In this document: positions 26,832-34,749 of the stretch, in pieces
How the letters are laid out: every line of letters begins with the position of its first letter
How positions within the stretch are numbered: the stretch's first letter is position 1
Origin: Cytobacillus gottheilii
GTDB lineage: Bacteria > Bacillota > Bacilli > Bacillales > Cytobacillaceae
Direction: 5' to 3'
Length of the DNA stretch: 64,000 nucleotides
Assembly: GCF_900166665.1 (NCBI RefSeq)
Contig: NZ_LT800494.1
Coordinates: 2,215,704-2,279,703 of the forward strand
Notes under the pieces: generated by a model
Seen by the model: the letters and a program-made list of their open reading frames with translations, nothing else
Told to the model about the DNA's origin: nothing
Databases searched by the model: none
Translations under genes and position numbers: made by a program

Positions 26832-27086
26832 ATGAATACTATTGCAGATTATGGATTAATCGAAATTGAATATAACCATGAGCAATATAAAAATATGGAA
26901 TTCATTAGAGTCGATCGCATACAAAATATAACATATATTACGCTAAAAGATGTGTTAACAGGTGAAATGTATACATTCGAAGAAAATAAAATACAATCCA
27001 TTCGCAAAAAAATGAAATATATGCCTGAAAAGACTCGTGTTCCGCAAAATCAGCTTGCAGATACTGATTCATATTCTTTATACTAG
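26832..27086 (+). CDS. Small protein of unknown function, 84 residues
   Basis: Beta-rich pattern (GLIEIEYNHEQY, MEFIRVDRIQNITYITLKDVLTG) followed by a basic helix and polar tail; no membrane segment. AAGGTCA precedes the ATG. Followed after 30 nt by a second small gene in the same direction, probably an operon. Not recognised. Confidence 0.65.
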   Translation: MNTIADYGLIEIEYNHEQYKNMEFIRVDRIQNITYITLKDVLTGEMYTFEENKIQSIRKKMKYMPEKTRVPQNQLADTDSYSLY

Positions 27087-27116
27087 TAGAGAATGAATAT
27101 GAAGGAGTGTCTGACA

Positions 27117-27320
27117 ATGATTCATCAATCTTGGAATGAAAGACCAACAATAAAAAAAGTTAAATGTGTTCATACAGATGCAGCAAAATATATTGTTAAC
27201 AGAGCATTAACAGCAGAAAAGACGTATGAAGTAAAAAATGAAACTGAAGAGTTTTATTTCGTTGTTGATAACTCTGGAAAAGTTAGCGGGTTTTATAAGG
27301 ATTACTTTAAAGAATTGTAA
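27117..27320 (+). CDS. Small conserved Bacillus-type protein (DUF6501-like)
   Basis: 67 residues from ATG 27117 (AAGGAGTG upstream; the in-frame ATGs at 27093 and 27099 lack a ribosome binding site). Sequence MIHQSWNERPTIKKVKCVHTDAAKYIVN ... TAEKTYEVKNETEEFYFVVDNSGKVSGFYKDYF resembles small SH3-like proteins annotated DUF6501 in bacilli (from memory, not searched). Function unknown. Confidence 0.7.
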   Translation: MIHQSWNERPTIKKVKCVHTDAAKYIVNRALTAEKTYEVKNETEEFYFVVDNSGKVSGFYKDYFKEL

Positions 27321-27396
27321 TTAAGAGAGAAGTGTTTGAGGGTCATATGTTATGGTGAATACGCTTTAAGTACGTATCTCTCTTCTAATTACATAA

Positions 27397-27432
27397 GAAA
27401 GGCAAGCTTTGGACCGTTCCAGCTTGCCTTTT
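27397..27432. terminator. Terminator between convergent genes
   Basis: AAAGGCAAGCT / AGCTTGCCTTT stem around a 12-nt loop, followed by T on the plus strand and flanked by A on the other side, so usable in both directions. Confidence 0.85.
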
Positions 27433-27461
27433 CATGTTTTAAATAATATATATTGATTTGC

Positions 27462-28082
27462 TTAATCGTTTCGAGTAGGAAAAATTCGGCGCACCATTTC
27501 ATTAAATTCGTCAAAGAATCCTTCGACAGGTTCACCATTGCGGATATTATCTGCATAATTGGTCATGCGATTGTTAAAATCAGGATCAAATGATACATAT
27601 ACTTGATCAATATCCTGATCAACGGACTTAACTTGGTCAGATATCTTATTCTCAAGTGTTTCTCTTGTTTCTAAGTTTCGAACATTTTCTAGTGAGGCGG
27701 CGACATATGCATTATTGTCTGTAACAATTACATTAGCAGTATCCACTTCCTGCATATCTGTAATTTTGTCTGCAACCCGATCAGCTACTTCCATTGAATG
27801 GTTGATCTCATCCTCTGCATTGTTTACACGATTGCCTCCGTATAACCTGTAGTCTTCAAGCCCTGGATTTCCATTATCATTTACATTATAGGAGCGGGTA
27901 TTATCATTATCTTCATTCGGTCGGTTATTCCGGTCGTTGTTTTCATAATTGACTCGAAGTGGTTCATTTAAATTTCTATCATCAAATGCAGTGTCATTCA
28001 AGTTATTGTTGTTGGCTCCGCACGCTGATAGCATCATAGCAGCAAAAGCTGTTCCGATTATTACTTTTTTGTTAATCAACAT
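27462..28082 (-). CDS. YhcN/YlaJ family sporulation lipoprotein
   Basis: 206 residues. Lipobox LSACG after a short signal peptide, then an Asn/Asp/Arg-rich low-complexity linker, and a conserved C-terminal domain with ADRVADKITDMQEVDTANVIVTDNNAYVAASLE..., the YhcN/YlaJ (PF09580) pattern. Members are forespore or spore inner-membrane lipoproteins in Bacillus. ATG 28082 follows AAGGAG by 6 nt; the next codon is TTG, and an upstream GTG at 28088 overlaps the ribosome binding site. Confidence 0.85.
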   Translation of the reverse strand: MLINKKVIIGTAFAAMMLSACGANNNNLNDTAFDDRNLNEPLRVNYENNDRNNRPNEDNDNTRSYNVNDNGNPGLEDYRLYGGNRVNNAEDEINHSMEVADRVADKITDMQEVDTANVIVTDNNAYVAASLENVRNLETRETLENKISDQVKSVDQDIDQVYVSFDPDFNNRMTNYADNIRNGEPVEGFFDEFNEMVRRIFPTRND

Positions 28083-28192
28083 GATCACTCCTTCTAGTTT
28101 ATATCTTTTTTAGAATGCGTAAAATACATATGGATATGTAAGATCATAAAGTGGGAGTTATAGGCAATCAGCACGTGGTTAGGAGTGATGAA

Positions 28193-28570
28193 ATGAAGTA
28201 TTTATATGTTGGCATGGGCGGGATGATTGGAAGTTCATTGCGCTATGGCCTTTCCTTCATGCCGTATAGTACGGTTCATTCATTTCCATTTGCAACTTTC
28301 TTTACCAACATTTTAGGATCACTGCTTTTAGGGGTACTTGTAGCAAATTCAAAAAGATTTCGAATTAAAGCGGAGTATCAACTTTTCTTTGGAACAGGCA
28401 TCATCGGTTCTTTTACGACCTTGTCAGCTGTAAGTGCTGAAACAGCAAGGCTTCTAGTGGAAGGGAATTATTTGATTGGATTTATTTATGTTTTAAGCAG
28501 TATAATCAGCGGTTTTCTGGGAGCAGCTTTAGGATTGAAAATCAGATTTAAGCAAAAGGAGGAATCATAA
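28193..28570 (+). CDS. crcB: CrcB/Fluc fluoride channel subunit 1
   Basis: 125 residues, four predicted helices. Family signatures GGMIGSSLRYGLS, FFTNILGSLLLG (conserved Asn and Gly) and GTGIIGSFTTLSAVSAE (Phe box and the S/T track). Fluc channels expel F- and can be heterodimers encoded by adjacent genes, as here. Start ATG 28193 follows AGGAG; a longer frame from 28151 is less hydrophobic at its start and lacks a ribosome binding site. No fluoride riboswitch was recognised upstream. Confidence 0.92.
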   Translation: MKYLYVGMGGMIGSSLRYGLSFMPYSTVHSFPFATFFTNILGSLLLGVLVANSKRFRIKAEYQLFFGTGIIGSFTTLSAVSAETARLLVEGNYLIGFIYVLSSIISGFLGAALGLKIRFKQKEES

Positions 28571-28572
28571 AG

Positions 28573-28938
28573 GTGACATTCCTTCTTGTAGCTGCGGGGG
28601 GGTTTTTAGGGGCCATTTGCCGTTATGCTATAACTTTGTTTTTCGCAGACAAAACGAACCGGCATTTCCCTATGGGTACTTTCCTAGTCAATCTATTCGG
28701 CTCCTTTTTATTGGGGTTAGTGGTCGGGAGCAGTATGAATGGAGGTTTTTACGCATTTTCTGCCATTGGCTTCCTAGGCGGATTTACAACCTTTTCTACG
28801 CTTTCTGTCGAGCTTGTTGAGTTATTTAAAAGTGGAAAATATAAAGCGTTTTTCTTGTATTTAAGCTGTACCTATTTAGGTGGAATATGTACAGCATTTA
28901 TTGGAATGTTGCTAATGGTAGCTTTTATAAAGATGTAA
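28573..28938 (+). CDS. crcB2: CrcB/Fluc fluoride channel subunit 2
   Basis: 121 residues, four helices, with GGFLGAICRYAITL, GTFLVNLFGSFLLGLVVG and AIGFLGGFTTFSTLSVE, all Fluc signatures. Starts with GTG two nucleotides after the stop of crcB; the ribosome binding site AAGGAGG lies within the end of crcB. The pair probably forms a dual-topology heterodimeric fluoride channel. Confidence 0.93.
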   Translation: MTFLLVAAGGFLGAICRYAITLFFADKTNRHFPMGTFLVNLFGSFLLGLVVGSSMNGGFYAFSAIGFLGGFTTFSTLSVELVELFKSGKYKAFFLYLSCTYLGGICTAFIGMLLMVAFIKM

Positions 28939-28960
28939 AAAAGCGCAGATAATTTCTGCG
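28937..28960 (-). terminator. Terminator at the far end of the yidC2 transcript
   Basis: On the minus strand CGCAGA / TCTGCG stem followed by CTTTTTT; it lies beyond the tandem hairpin repeats downstream of yidC2 and touches the crcB2 stop codon. Confidence 0.65.
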
Positions 28961-28962
28961 AC

Positions 28963-29222
28963 AAAGTGGCCCGACAGAAGAGAAAAACAGAGTTGGCGGG
29001 CACTAAAGATGGGGGAAAGTGCCCGCAGAAGAGGAAACTTGTGGTGGGGGGCACAAAAGGTGTGTGAAAGTGCCCGTCAGAAGAGAAAACCAAGGCTGGG
29101 GGGCACTAAAGCTACGACAAAGTGCCCGTCAGAAGAGAAAACCAAGGCTGGGGGGCACTAAAGGTATGTGAAAGTGCCCGCCAGAGGAGAAAATCAAAGC
29201 TGGGGGGCACTAAAGCTGCGCT
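28963..29222. repeat. Five tandem 51-53-bp hairpin repeats
   Basis: Units begin at about 28963, 29016, 29067, 29119 and 29171. The consensus unit is AAAGTGCCCGTCAGAAGAG followed by AAAACCAAGGCTGGGGGGCACT. AGTGCCC and GGGCACT in each unit can form a 7-bp stem. Units 3 and 4 are nearly identical. The array sits between convergent crcB2 and yidC2, within the 3' region of yidC2. Confidence 0.85.
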
Positions 29223-29235
29223 ATTTTTACATCTG

Positions 29236-30018
29236 TTATACCTCTGTATTTACTATTCCTGCTGTTTCTTTCCTCTGCTGATAGAGCTTACGGCCTAACC
29301 ATGACTGGAATATTAAGAAAATACCTCCGACCGTCCAATAAAGCGGCAACGCAGCAGGGGCATTAAGCGAAATAAAAACGATCATGATTGGGGAAAGAAG
29401 CCCCATAAACTTCATTTGCTGCTGTTGAGCAGCAGGTAAGCTTGCCTGTGAAAACTTGAATTGCAGAAAATAGACAACACCAGCTAATGCTGTAATCCAT
29501 ATATCTGATTGTCCGAGGTTAAACCAAAGAAATGAATGAGTAGCAATTTCTTCTGATCCACGTATGGCATAATAAAAGCCCATTAATATTGGCATCTGTA
29601 TAAGCATAGGCAAACAGCCGATATTAAGCGGGTTTACACCGTGTTTTTGGTATAGCCCCATCATTTCCTGCTGCAGCTTTTGCTGTTCTTTCTGATTCTT
29701 GGTTGATTTTAGCTTTTTTTGTATTTGATCCATTTCAGGTTTTAGCAAATCCATTTTTTCTTTCATTACCTGCTGATTTTTAAATTGTTTCATCATCAGC
29801 GGCATTAATAGCAGTCGCACTGCTAGTGTAATAATGATAATGGCGATTCCGAAATTATCATTAAAAAACATGCCCACATAATGGATGGAAACAGCGAATG
29901 GGTTAACAAATACGGAATGAAAAAATCCTCCGTCACTTCCCTGAGACTGACAGCCAGCAAGCAGTGCTGCAGTCATGATAAGCATCATAAGCATTAATAT
30001 CTTTTTGTTTAATTTCAA
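29236..30018 (-). CDS. yidC2: Membrane protein insertase YidC2 (Oxa1 family, lipoprotein)
   Basis: 260 residues. Lipobox LLAGC; five membrane helices of the Oxa1/YidC core; first helix after the lipoprotein part carries the conserved Arg of the hydrophilic groove (IIITLAVRLLLMPLM); charged cytoplasmic loop (KPEMDQIQKKLKSTKNQKEQQKLQQEMM); GCLPMLIQMPILMGFYYAI and NAPAALPLYWTVGG are family signatures. It is preceded by a MifM-like ORF and an SD-masking hairpin, so it corresponds to the inducible YidC2/YqjG rather than SpoIIIJ. TTG 30018 is 11 nt after AGAAGGGA. Confidence 0.92.
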   Translation of the reverse strand: MKLNKKILMLMMLIMTAALLAGCQSQGSDGGFFHSVFVNPFAVSIHYVGMFFNDNFGIAIIIITLAVRLLLMPLMMKQFKNQQVMKEKMDLLKPEMDQIQKKLKSTKNQKEQQKLQQEMMGLYQKHGVNPLNIGCLPMLIQMPILMGFYYAIRGSEEIATHSFLWFNLGQSDIWITALAGVVYFLQFKFSQASLPAAQQQQMKFMGLLSPIMIVFISLNAPAALPLYWTVGGIFLIFQSWLGRKLYQQRKETAGIVNTEV

Positions 30019-30029
30019 ATTTGTTCAAG

Positions 30030-30070
30030 TCCCTTCTGTTTTTCATTTTAACTATTGAATCAGAGAGGGA
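30030..30070 (-). promoter_or_regulatory. Hairpin masking the yidC2 ribosome binding site
   Basis: On the minus strand TCCCTCTCTG (30070-30061), the last codons and stop of the leader ORF, pairs with CAGAAGGGA (30038-30030), the yidC2 Shine-Dalgarno region: nine base pairs with one bulged C. A ribosome held just before the stop codon would open the stem. Confidence 0.7.
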
Positions 30071-30341
30071 GGTGTGATGCTGTATCGTCATTTGGCGCTT
30101 CTTTTTTGCGAATGCAAATGCAAAGAAAACGCAATTTATAATGAATGTTTAATGAATTACTGATCTTTAAAATATAATCTTCTATATGAAGAGAAAATTG
30201 CTTTTGAAATTTGTTTGGCTTTAAATGAATGGATTCGGCATTCCAAAGCCATACAAATTTAGCAGTAAAGGCGATGAATAAACTAGCATATAATGTGTAA
30301 TGAGCATAGTTATTGCTCATTTCTAATAGAAAATCCGTCAT
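30060..30341 (-). CDS. MifM-like translation-arrest leader peptide upstream of yidC2
   Basis: 93 residues (B. subtilis MifM has about 95) starting at ATG 30341 after AGAGGTGA. One N-terminal membrane segment (about residues 14-33, HYTLYASLFIAFTAKFVWLW), a basic amphipathic middle (IHLKPNKFQKQFSLHIEDYIL) and a C-terminus with RKKEAPNDDTASHLPL, the Asp pair at residues 85-86. MifM is an insertion substrate of SpoIIIJ that stalls ribosomes near its end when insertion fails, opening a hairpin to switch on yidC2. Position, length, topology, acidic end and the hairpin all fit. The exact arrest residues could not be aligned. Confidence 0.72.
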   Translation of the reverse strand: MTDFLLEMSNNYAHYTLYASLFIAFTAKFVWLWNAESIHLKPNKFQKQFSLHIEDYILKISNSLNIHYKLRFLCICIRKKEAPNDDTASHLPL

Positions 30342-30387
30342 TTATTCACCTCTTTTTTTTGCAGTCAGTTCGTTGTGGTACATACAA

Positions 30388-30416
30388 ATTATACAGCAAT
30401 TTGGGTATTATCACAA
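30388..30416 (-). promoter_or_regulatory. Promoter of the leader-yidC2 operon
   Basis: Minus strand TTGTGA (30416-30411), 17-nt spacer, TATAAT (30393-30388), about 47 nt upstream of the leader start codon. The remaining part of the 30342-30650 gap holds nothing else recognisable. Confidence 0.65.
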
Positions 30417-30650
30417 TGGCAGCAGGCATATGCAAAGTAGCGTATCATGCTTTGTTCTATACAGAAATAAGTGACTCATTCGCTGCAAGAGTGATGGTAA
30501 ATCAGTGCTTTCAGGAGGTTAAGTATCGTTCGACTTATTTTTTTATCATAGCTATTGGGGAAGTTTTCCTTATATAATTAAATGATGTCTTGCTTTTTGT
30601 TGAAAATTCAGCAATTTGGAAGGTCAAATAGGAAGAAGTGATGGAGTGTT

Positions 30651-31577
30651 TTGACTATTATTAAAAAGAAACAAGTTATAACAATAGCAAAAGTGATTTT
30701 TCCATTGATTGTATTAACCATTATTTATTTTGAAGCACAGGGAATTCTAAAAGATTTTGATTGGGGTCTGCTAAATTTGTATATGGACAGGCTATCGCCA
30801 CAGCATATTGTCTATATTTTTGTCTTAGGGCTCGTCGCAATCTTTCCGATGTATTATTATGATGTTATTCTCTTAAGATTATTTCAGATTGATGTTTCAA
30901 ATAAAAAACTGTTTTGGATGTCGCTGTCGGCAAACGCGTATTCAAATTTAGTTGGATTTGGCGGGATTGCAGGGGCAACATTGCGATCATTTTATTATCG
31001 AAAATATGTAGATGATCAAGTGCCATTTATTAAAGTCATAGCCAAGCTTTCCTTATTTTATTTAACTGGTCTATCCATTTTGTCTGCAATTCTAGTTGTA
31101 TTCGATAGCCCTTTCTTAGAACAGTTACAATTTGCAAAGCTTGCTGTGATAGCTGTTGCTGCGTATACGCCTATATTGCTTGCCATTTTCTCCCTCCGCA
31201 AGAGCACTTGGAATCTGGACAATATGAAAAAGGCTTATCTTAGTGAGCTATTGCTTATCTCATTTTTTGAATGGCTTTTTGTTGTCATATGTATATGGGG
31301 AATTTCCAACGTTTTGGGTGTACATATTTCACTTCTTTCTATTTTGCCTATTGTAATATTATCCTCTTGTGTAGGAATTGTCAGTATGATCCCCGGTGGA
31401 ATAGGTTCATTTGATTTTGTTTTCCTGCTAGGTATGGAATTTTACGGAGTACCGGCGGAATTATCTTTGTTAATCCTTCTTTTTTATCGTTTAAGTTATT
31501 ATTTATTTCCTGCTCTTATTAGTACACCGTTTGTGCTTGCGGAAATGATACAGGATCGGCGCACGAAATCTTTATAA
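30651..31577 (+). CDS. Flippase-like membrane protein (MprF N-terminal / UPF0104 family)
   Basis: 308 residues with about eight membrane helices and the lysylphosphatidylglycerol synthase/flippase TM-domain pattern (PF03706): SLSANAYSNLVGFGGIAGATLRSFYYRKY, KLSLFYLTGLSIL, and GIVSMIPGGIGSFDFVFLLGM (IPGGxGxxE/D signature). The C-terminal aminoacyl-PG synthase domain of full MprF is absent, so it cannot be a complete MprF; a lipid flippase role is possible. TTG 30651 follows GGAGTG. The next gene begins 47 nt downstream. Confidence 0.8.
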   Translation: MTIIKKKQVITIAKVIFPLIVLTIIYFEAQGILKDFDWGLLNLYMDRLSPQHIVYIFVLGLVAIFPMYYYDVILLRLFQIDVSNKKLFWMSLSANAYSNLVGFGGIAGATLRSFYYRKYVDDQVPFIKVIAKLSLFYLTGLSILSAILVVFDSPFLEQLQFAKLAVIAVAAYTPILLAIFSLRKSTWNLDNMKKAYLSELLLISFFEWLFVVICIWGISNVLGVHISLLSILPIVILSSCVGIVSMIPGGIGSFDFVFLLGMEFYGVPAELSLLILLFYRLSYYLFPALISTPFVLAEMIQDRRTKSL

Positions 31578-31624
31578 AATAAAAACAAGAAGGCTGCAAT
31601 ACTTTGGGAAGTGGAGGAGTTGTT

Positions 31625-33643
31625 ATGGATCAAACTCATTATGAAATCATGCATGCTTATAAAAATGGGCTGCTGACGGGTGCAATGCCTTATTGGCTGG
31701 AAATGATTGTTTCAGCAGAAGAAATTACACAAAATTACGAATCTGTTGAAGCGGTGAATCACTTAAGCTCAGCACACCTTTTTGATTATGTCTTTCAAAC
31801 TCTTGCTATTCTCGAAGACATTAAACAGGATCACGACGAGATTTATTATATGTTATCAACCGTTCTTGCATACAGTGAAATATCTAAAGGCGGGAGCTAC
31901 ATTCAAAGAAAAAGCTGGCGGGACCAAGGGTATCAGCTGGAAATTCACAATGAGGCTTCAGCGTATATATTCCAAGATACTGTTTATTATGAAAATCCGA
32001 GACGAAAGAATCTTACCTTCCAGCTGATCTTTACACATGGATTAATTGGACAGTACATTAGGGGAGAATCACGTCTTCAGTCAACAGCGGATTTAGTTTA
32101 CAGCTTGAAAAATTTTTATAGTGATACCAGTATAAAAGAAATGCTGATGATCTTAAATGAGTGTATTATAAGGGCCGTTTCGGAAAAGATCTGGTCCGAA
32201 GTAAAAGAGGAAACTGCTCAGATCCTAGATCAATTAATAAATGGGGAAATTAAGCAAACCATTATGGAGCGCTTATGTAAGTTAACAGATGGGAAGTATG
32301 TGGACGAAGACATTAACCCCAAAATCCGTTTATTTATTGAACAAGCTGATATATGGTATGCCTCTGCTGCCTTACATGACTATTCTCTTTTGGATCTGCT
32401 GACGATCATGGAACTGGCAGCAGATCGGTCTTCTGAGTTGCTTGTTAGGCATATCCATTTCGGCAGGCTTATGGTGCAAATGCATTATGATTATAAAGGG
32501 TTTAAACATACTAATATTTATCGAAAGCGAGTCATCGAAAAGTATTTGTCAGAACATCGTCAATCCGGAAAGCCCGATGAGACACATGTATCATTTAAAG
32601 TCGATTATGATCAAAATGCACAATGCGTTTTTATTTCTTTTCAGTTTTCTGATGTTGGGGAGGCTTTAATTCGCTTTTGTGTAGAAGCGGAAAAGGTAGA
32701 TCTGATGCATTCAAGGGCGACCATTATGTTATTCGACTTTTTTGGCCTAAGAAGAGACCCTTATGACCGTTTTCATAATGAGGAAGAATATTTAGCTAGT
32801 ATGAACAATGCAGCAGATGATAAGCGGATCATTTTAGATTATTTAAAAGGCGACAGTATTGTAGATATCGGACCTGGCGGCGGTGTCATGCTTGATCTAA
32901 TTGAAAGTGAAACAAACAAAAAAGAAATCATTGGAATTGATATCGCTGAAAATGTTATTGAAAATCTGCTGAAAAAAAAGAATGCCGAGAATCGCAAGTG
33001 GAAAGTCATGAAAGGTGATGCACTTCAATTAACACAAACCTTTTCCGCTGATTCTGTTGACACCATCATATTCTCTTCCATTTTACATGAATTATTTTCA
33101 TATATCCCATTTAACGGCCATAAGTTTAACCACGAAGTGATCGCTGAGGCACTGCAGAGTGCATTTTCTGTTTTAAAGCCTGGAGGAAGGATCATTATCA
33201 GAGACGGGATTATGTCAGAAAATAAAGGTGAATTCAGGAAGATCCATTTTAAGAATGAAAAATGGATGAGTTATTTAGAGCAGTATGTGAAAGAGTTTAA
33301 AGGCAGAAAAATACTCTATGAACAAATCGCTAAAAATGAAGTGATAATGCCGATTAACGATAGTATGGAAGCACTGTACACCCTAACTTGGGGACCAGAA
33401 GCGTTCGCACATGAAGTGCAGGAGCAATTTGGCTACTTTACACCGTCAGAATACGATCAATTTATCAGGAAAACACTAGGAGAAGACGCGAACATTATTT
33501 GTTTGCAGCATTATTTACAAGATGGTTATACCATTCATTTACAAGATAAAATAAAGTATATGGATGAACTTGGAAAAGAAGTGCCTTTGCCAGATAGTAC
33601 ATGCTTGATTGTAATTGAAAAGAGAGAAACTAAATCCGAATGA
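31625..33643 (+). CDS. Long protein with C-terminal class I SAM methyltransferase domain
   Basis: 672 residues. Residues about 405-545 form a Rossmann methyltransferase: SIVDIGPGGGVMLDL (motif I), EIIGIDIAEN (motif II), DTIIFSSILHELF (motif IV) and LKPGGRIIIRDG (motif VI). The N-terminal ~400 residues are helical and I do not recognise them. The last ~100 residues extend beyond the fold. ATG 31625 lies 7 nt after GGAGGAG; an in-frame TTG at 31604 precedes the ribosome binding site. It probably forms an operon with the flippase-like gene. The substrate is unknown. Confidence 0.75.
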   Translation: MDQTHYEIMHAYKNGLLTGAMPYWLEMIVSAEEITQNYESVEAVNHLSSAHLFDYVFQTLAILEDIKQDHDEIYYMLSTVLAYSEISKGGSYIQRKSWRDQGYQLEIHNEASAYIFQDTVYYENPRRKNLTFQLIFTHGLIGQYIRGESRLQSTADLVYSLKNFYSDTSIKEMLMILNECIIRAVSEKIWSEVKEETAQILDQLINGEIKQTIMERLCKLTDGKYVDEDINPKIRLFIEQADIWYASAALHDYSLLDLLTIMELAADRSSELLVRHIHFGRLMVQMHYDYKGFKHTNIYRKRVIEKYLSEHRQSGKPDETHVSFKVDYDQNAQCVFISFQFSDVGEALIRFCVEAEKVDLMHSRATIMLFDFFGLRRDPYDRFHNEEEYLASMNNAADDKRIILDYLKGDSIVDIGPGGGVMLDLIESETNKKEIIGIDIAENVIENLLKKKNAENRKWKVMKGDALQLTQTFSADSVDTIIFSSILHELFSYIPFNGHKFNHEVIAEALQSAFSVLKPGGRIIIRDGIMSENKGEFRKIHFKNEKWMSYLEQYVKEFKGRKILYEQIAKNEVIMPINDSMEALYTLTWGPEAFAHEVQEQFGYFTPSEYDQFIRKTLGEDANIICLQHYLQDGYTIHLQDKIKYMDELGKEVPLPDSTCLIVIEKRETKSE

Positions 33644-33767
33644 TCGCTTTATGTTGTATTTCATCGATTATTCTGTGATTTTGCCTAATAGGCATATTTT
33701 CCTCAGACTGCTTAAAATGTATGATACAATCCTTATATAAAGTGATTACATGAAAAGGAAAGAATAT

Positions 33768-34694
33768 GTGGTAATGGCAAATAAACATGAAGAGATAACA
33801 ATACAGAAACAACCATTTACAAAAATTTTAGCTGCAACAGTGAAAACAGGAATTATTAAATCAAACTTAATTCCTATGTTTGCTGGACTTACACTGGCAA
33901 TATATACGTATGATTTAGATCTTATAGATCAAATCCCGAATATACTTTTTGCCCTTATTGGTTCAATTTTAGTGATGGGAGCAGCTGGTGCATTTAATAA
34001 CCTGTATGATCGGGATATTGATGCCATAATGGAGAGAACGAAGCAAAGACCAACTGTAACCAATGAAATTTCGTTCTCCAAAGCATTGTGGCTGGCAATC
34101 ATCATGACCATTGCTGGAGTCATTTCGCTGGCTCTAGCCTCACCGTTAGCTGCCATTATTGGCTTTGCAGGTTTGTTTTTATATGTTGTTCCTTATACTA
34201 TGTGGAGCAAGCGCAGAACGGTTTATAATACGGAAATCGGCAGTCTGTCCGGAGCTACACCTCCGTTAATTGGCTGGGCTGCTATTAATCCAGAGATCAC
34301 GCATCCTGCTGTATTAGGACTATTTATTATTACGATCATCTGGCAAATGCCGCATTTTTACGCAATTGGCATTCGCAGGCACGATGAATATAAAAGAGCT
34401 GGAGTGCCAATGCTTCCTGTTGTAAAAGGAATCAAACGAACTTATTGGCAAACGAATGCGTATTTAGTTTTATTAATTTTAACAAGCTTTTTGTTCAGCT
34501 CTTTAAGTATGGGGTTAACCCTTGTTTCTTTTTTGCTTGGAGGCGGCTGGCTGGCTTTAAGTATTTATGGCTATCATAAAATGGATCCAGAAAAATGGGC
34601 AAAAACCATGTTCATCTACTCACTTCTGCATATGACCATTTTGTTTTCAACCGTCATTGTCTATTCATTGGTGGGGACGATCTTTAATTTGTAA
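33768..34694 (+). CDS. ctaB: Protoheme IX farnesyltransferase (heme O synthase)
   Basis: 308 residues, UbiA prenyltransferase family, about nine helices. First Asp-rich motif NNLYDRDIDAIMERTKQRP and the second loop YTMWSKRRTVYNTEIGSLSGATPPLIGWAA are typical of CyoE/CtaB; RRHDEYKRAGVPMLPVV is also diagnostic. It makes heme O, precursor of the heme A needed by the Qox aa3 oxidase. GTG 33768 is 8 nt from AAGGA; alternatives are ATG 33774 (spacing 14) and ATG 33750 (no site). ctaA is not in the window; the gene stands alone here. Confidence 0.93.
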   Translation: MVMANKHEEITIQKQPFTKILAATVKTGIIKSNLIPMFAGLTLAIYTYDLDLIDQIPNILFALIGSILVMGAAGAFNNLYDRDIDAIMERTKQRPTVTNEISFSKALWLAIIMTIAGVISLALASPLAAIIGFAGLFLYVVPYTMWSKRRTVYNTEIGSLSGATPPLIGWAAINPEITHPAVLGLFIITIIWQMPHFYAIGIRRHDEYKRAGVPMLPVVKGIKRTYWQTNAYLVLLILTSFLFSSLSMGLTLVSFLLGGGWLALSIYGYHKMDPEKWAKTMFIYSLLHMTILFSTVIVYSLVGTIFNL

Positions 34695-34706
34695 TGGAAA
34701 TTAAAA

Positions 34707-34746
34707 TAAGCCAAAGCTCCGAATGGACGCTTTGGCTTCCTTTGTT
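34707..34746. terminator. Terminator between convergent ctaB and bioY
   Basis: AAGCCAAAGC / GCTTTGGCTT perfect stem with an 11-nt loop, then TCCTTTGTTTATTT; A-rich on the other flank, so probably bidirectional. Confidence 0.85.
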
Positions 34747-34749
34747 TAT

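Noticed and set aside
28083-28192. Fluoride riboswitch upstream of crcB
   Set aside because: The conserved crcB-motif core could not be found in the 110-nt upstream region.
28963-29222. CRISPR array
   Set aside because: The 52-bp units are contiguous without unique spacers, each folds by itself, and no cas gene is nearby.
30293-30577. Plus-strand open frame opposite the MifM-like leader
   Set aside because: No ribosome binding site, overlaps the leader and its promoter antisense, and the sequence is not protein-like.
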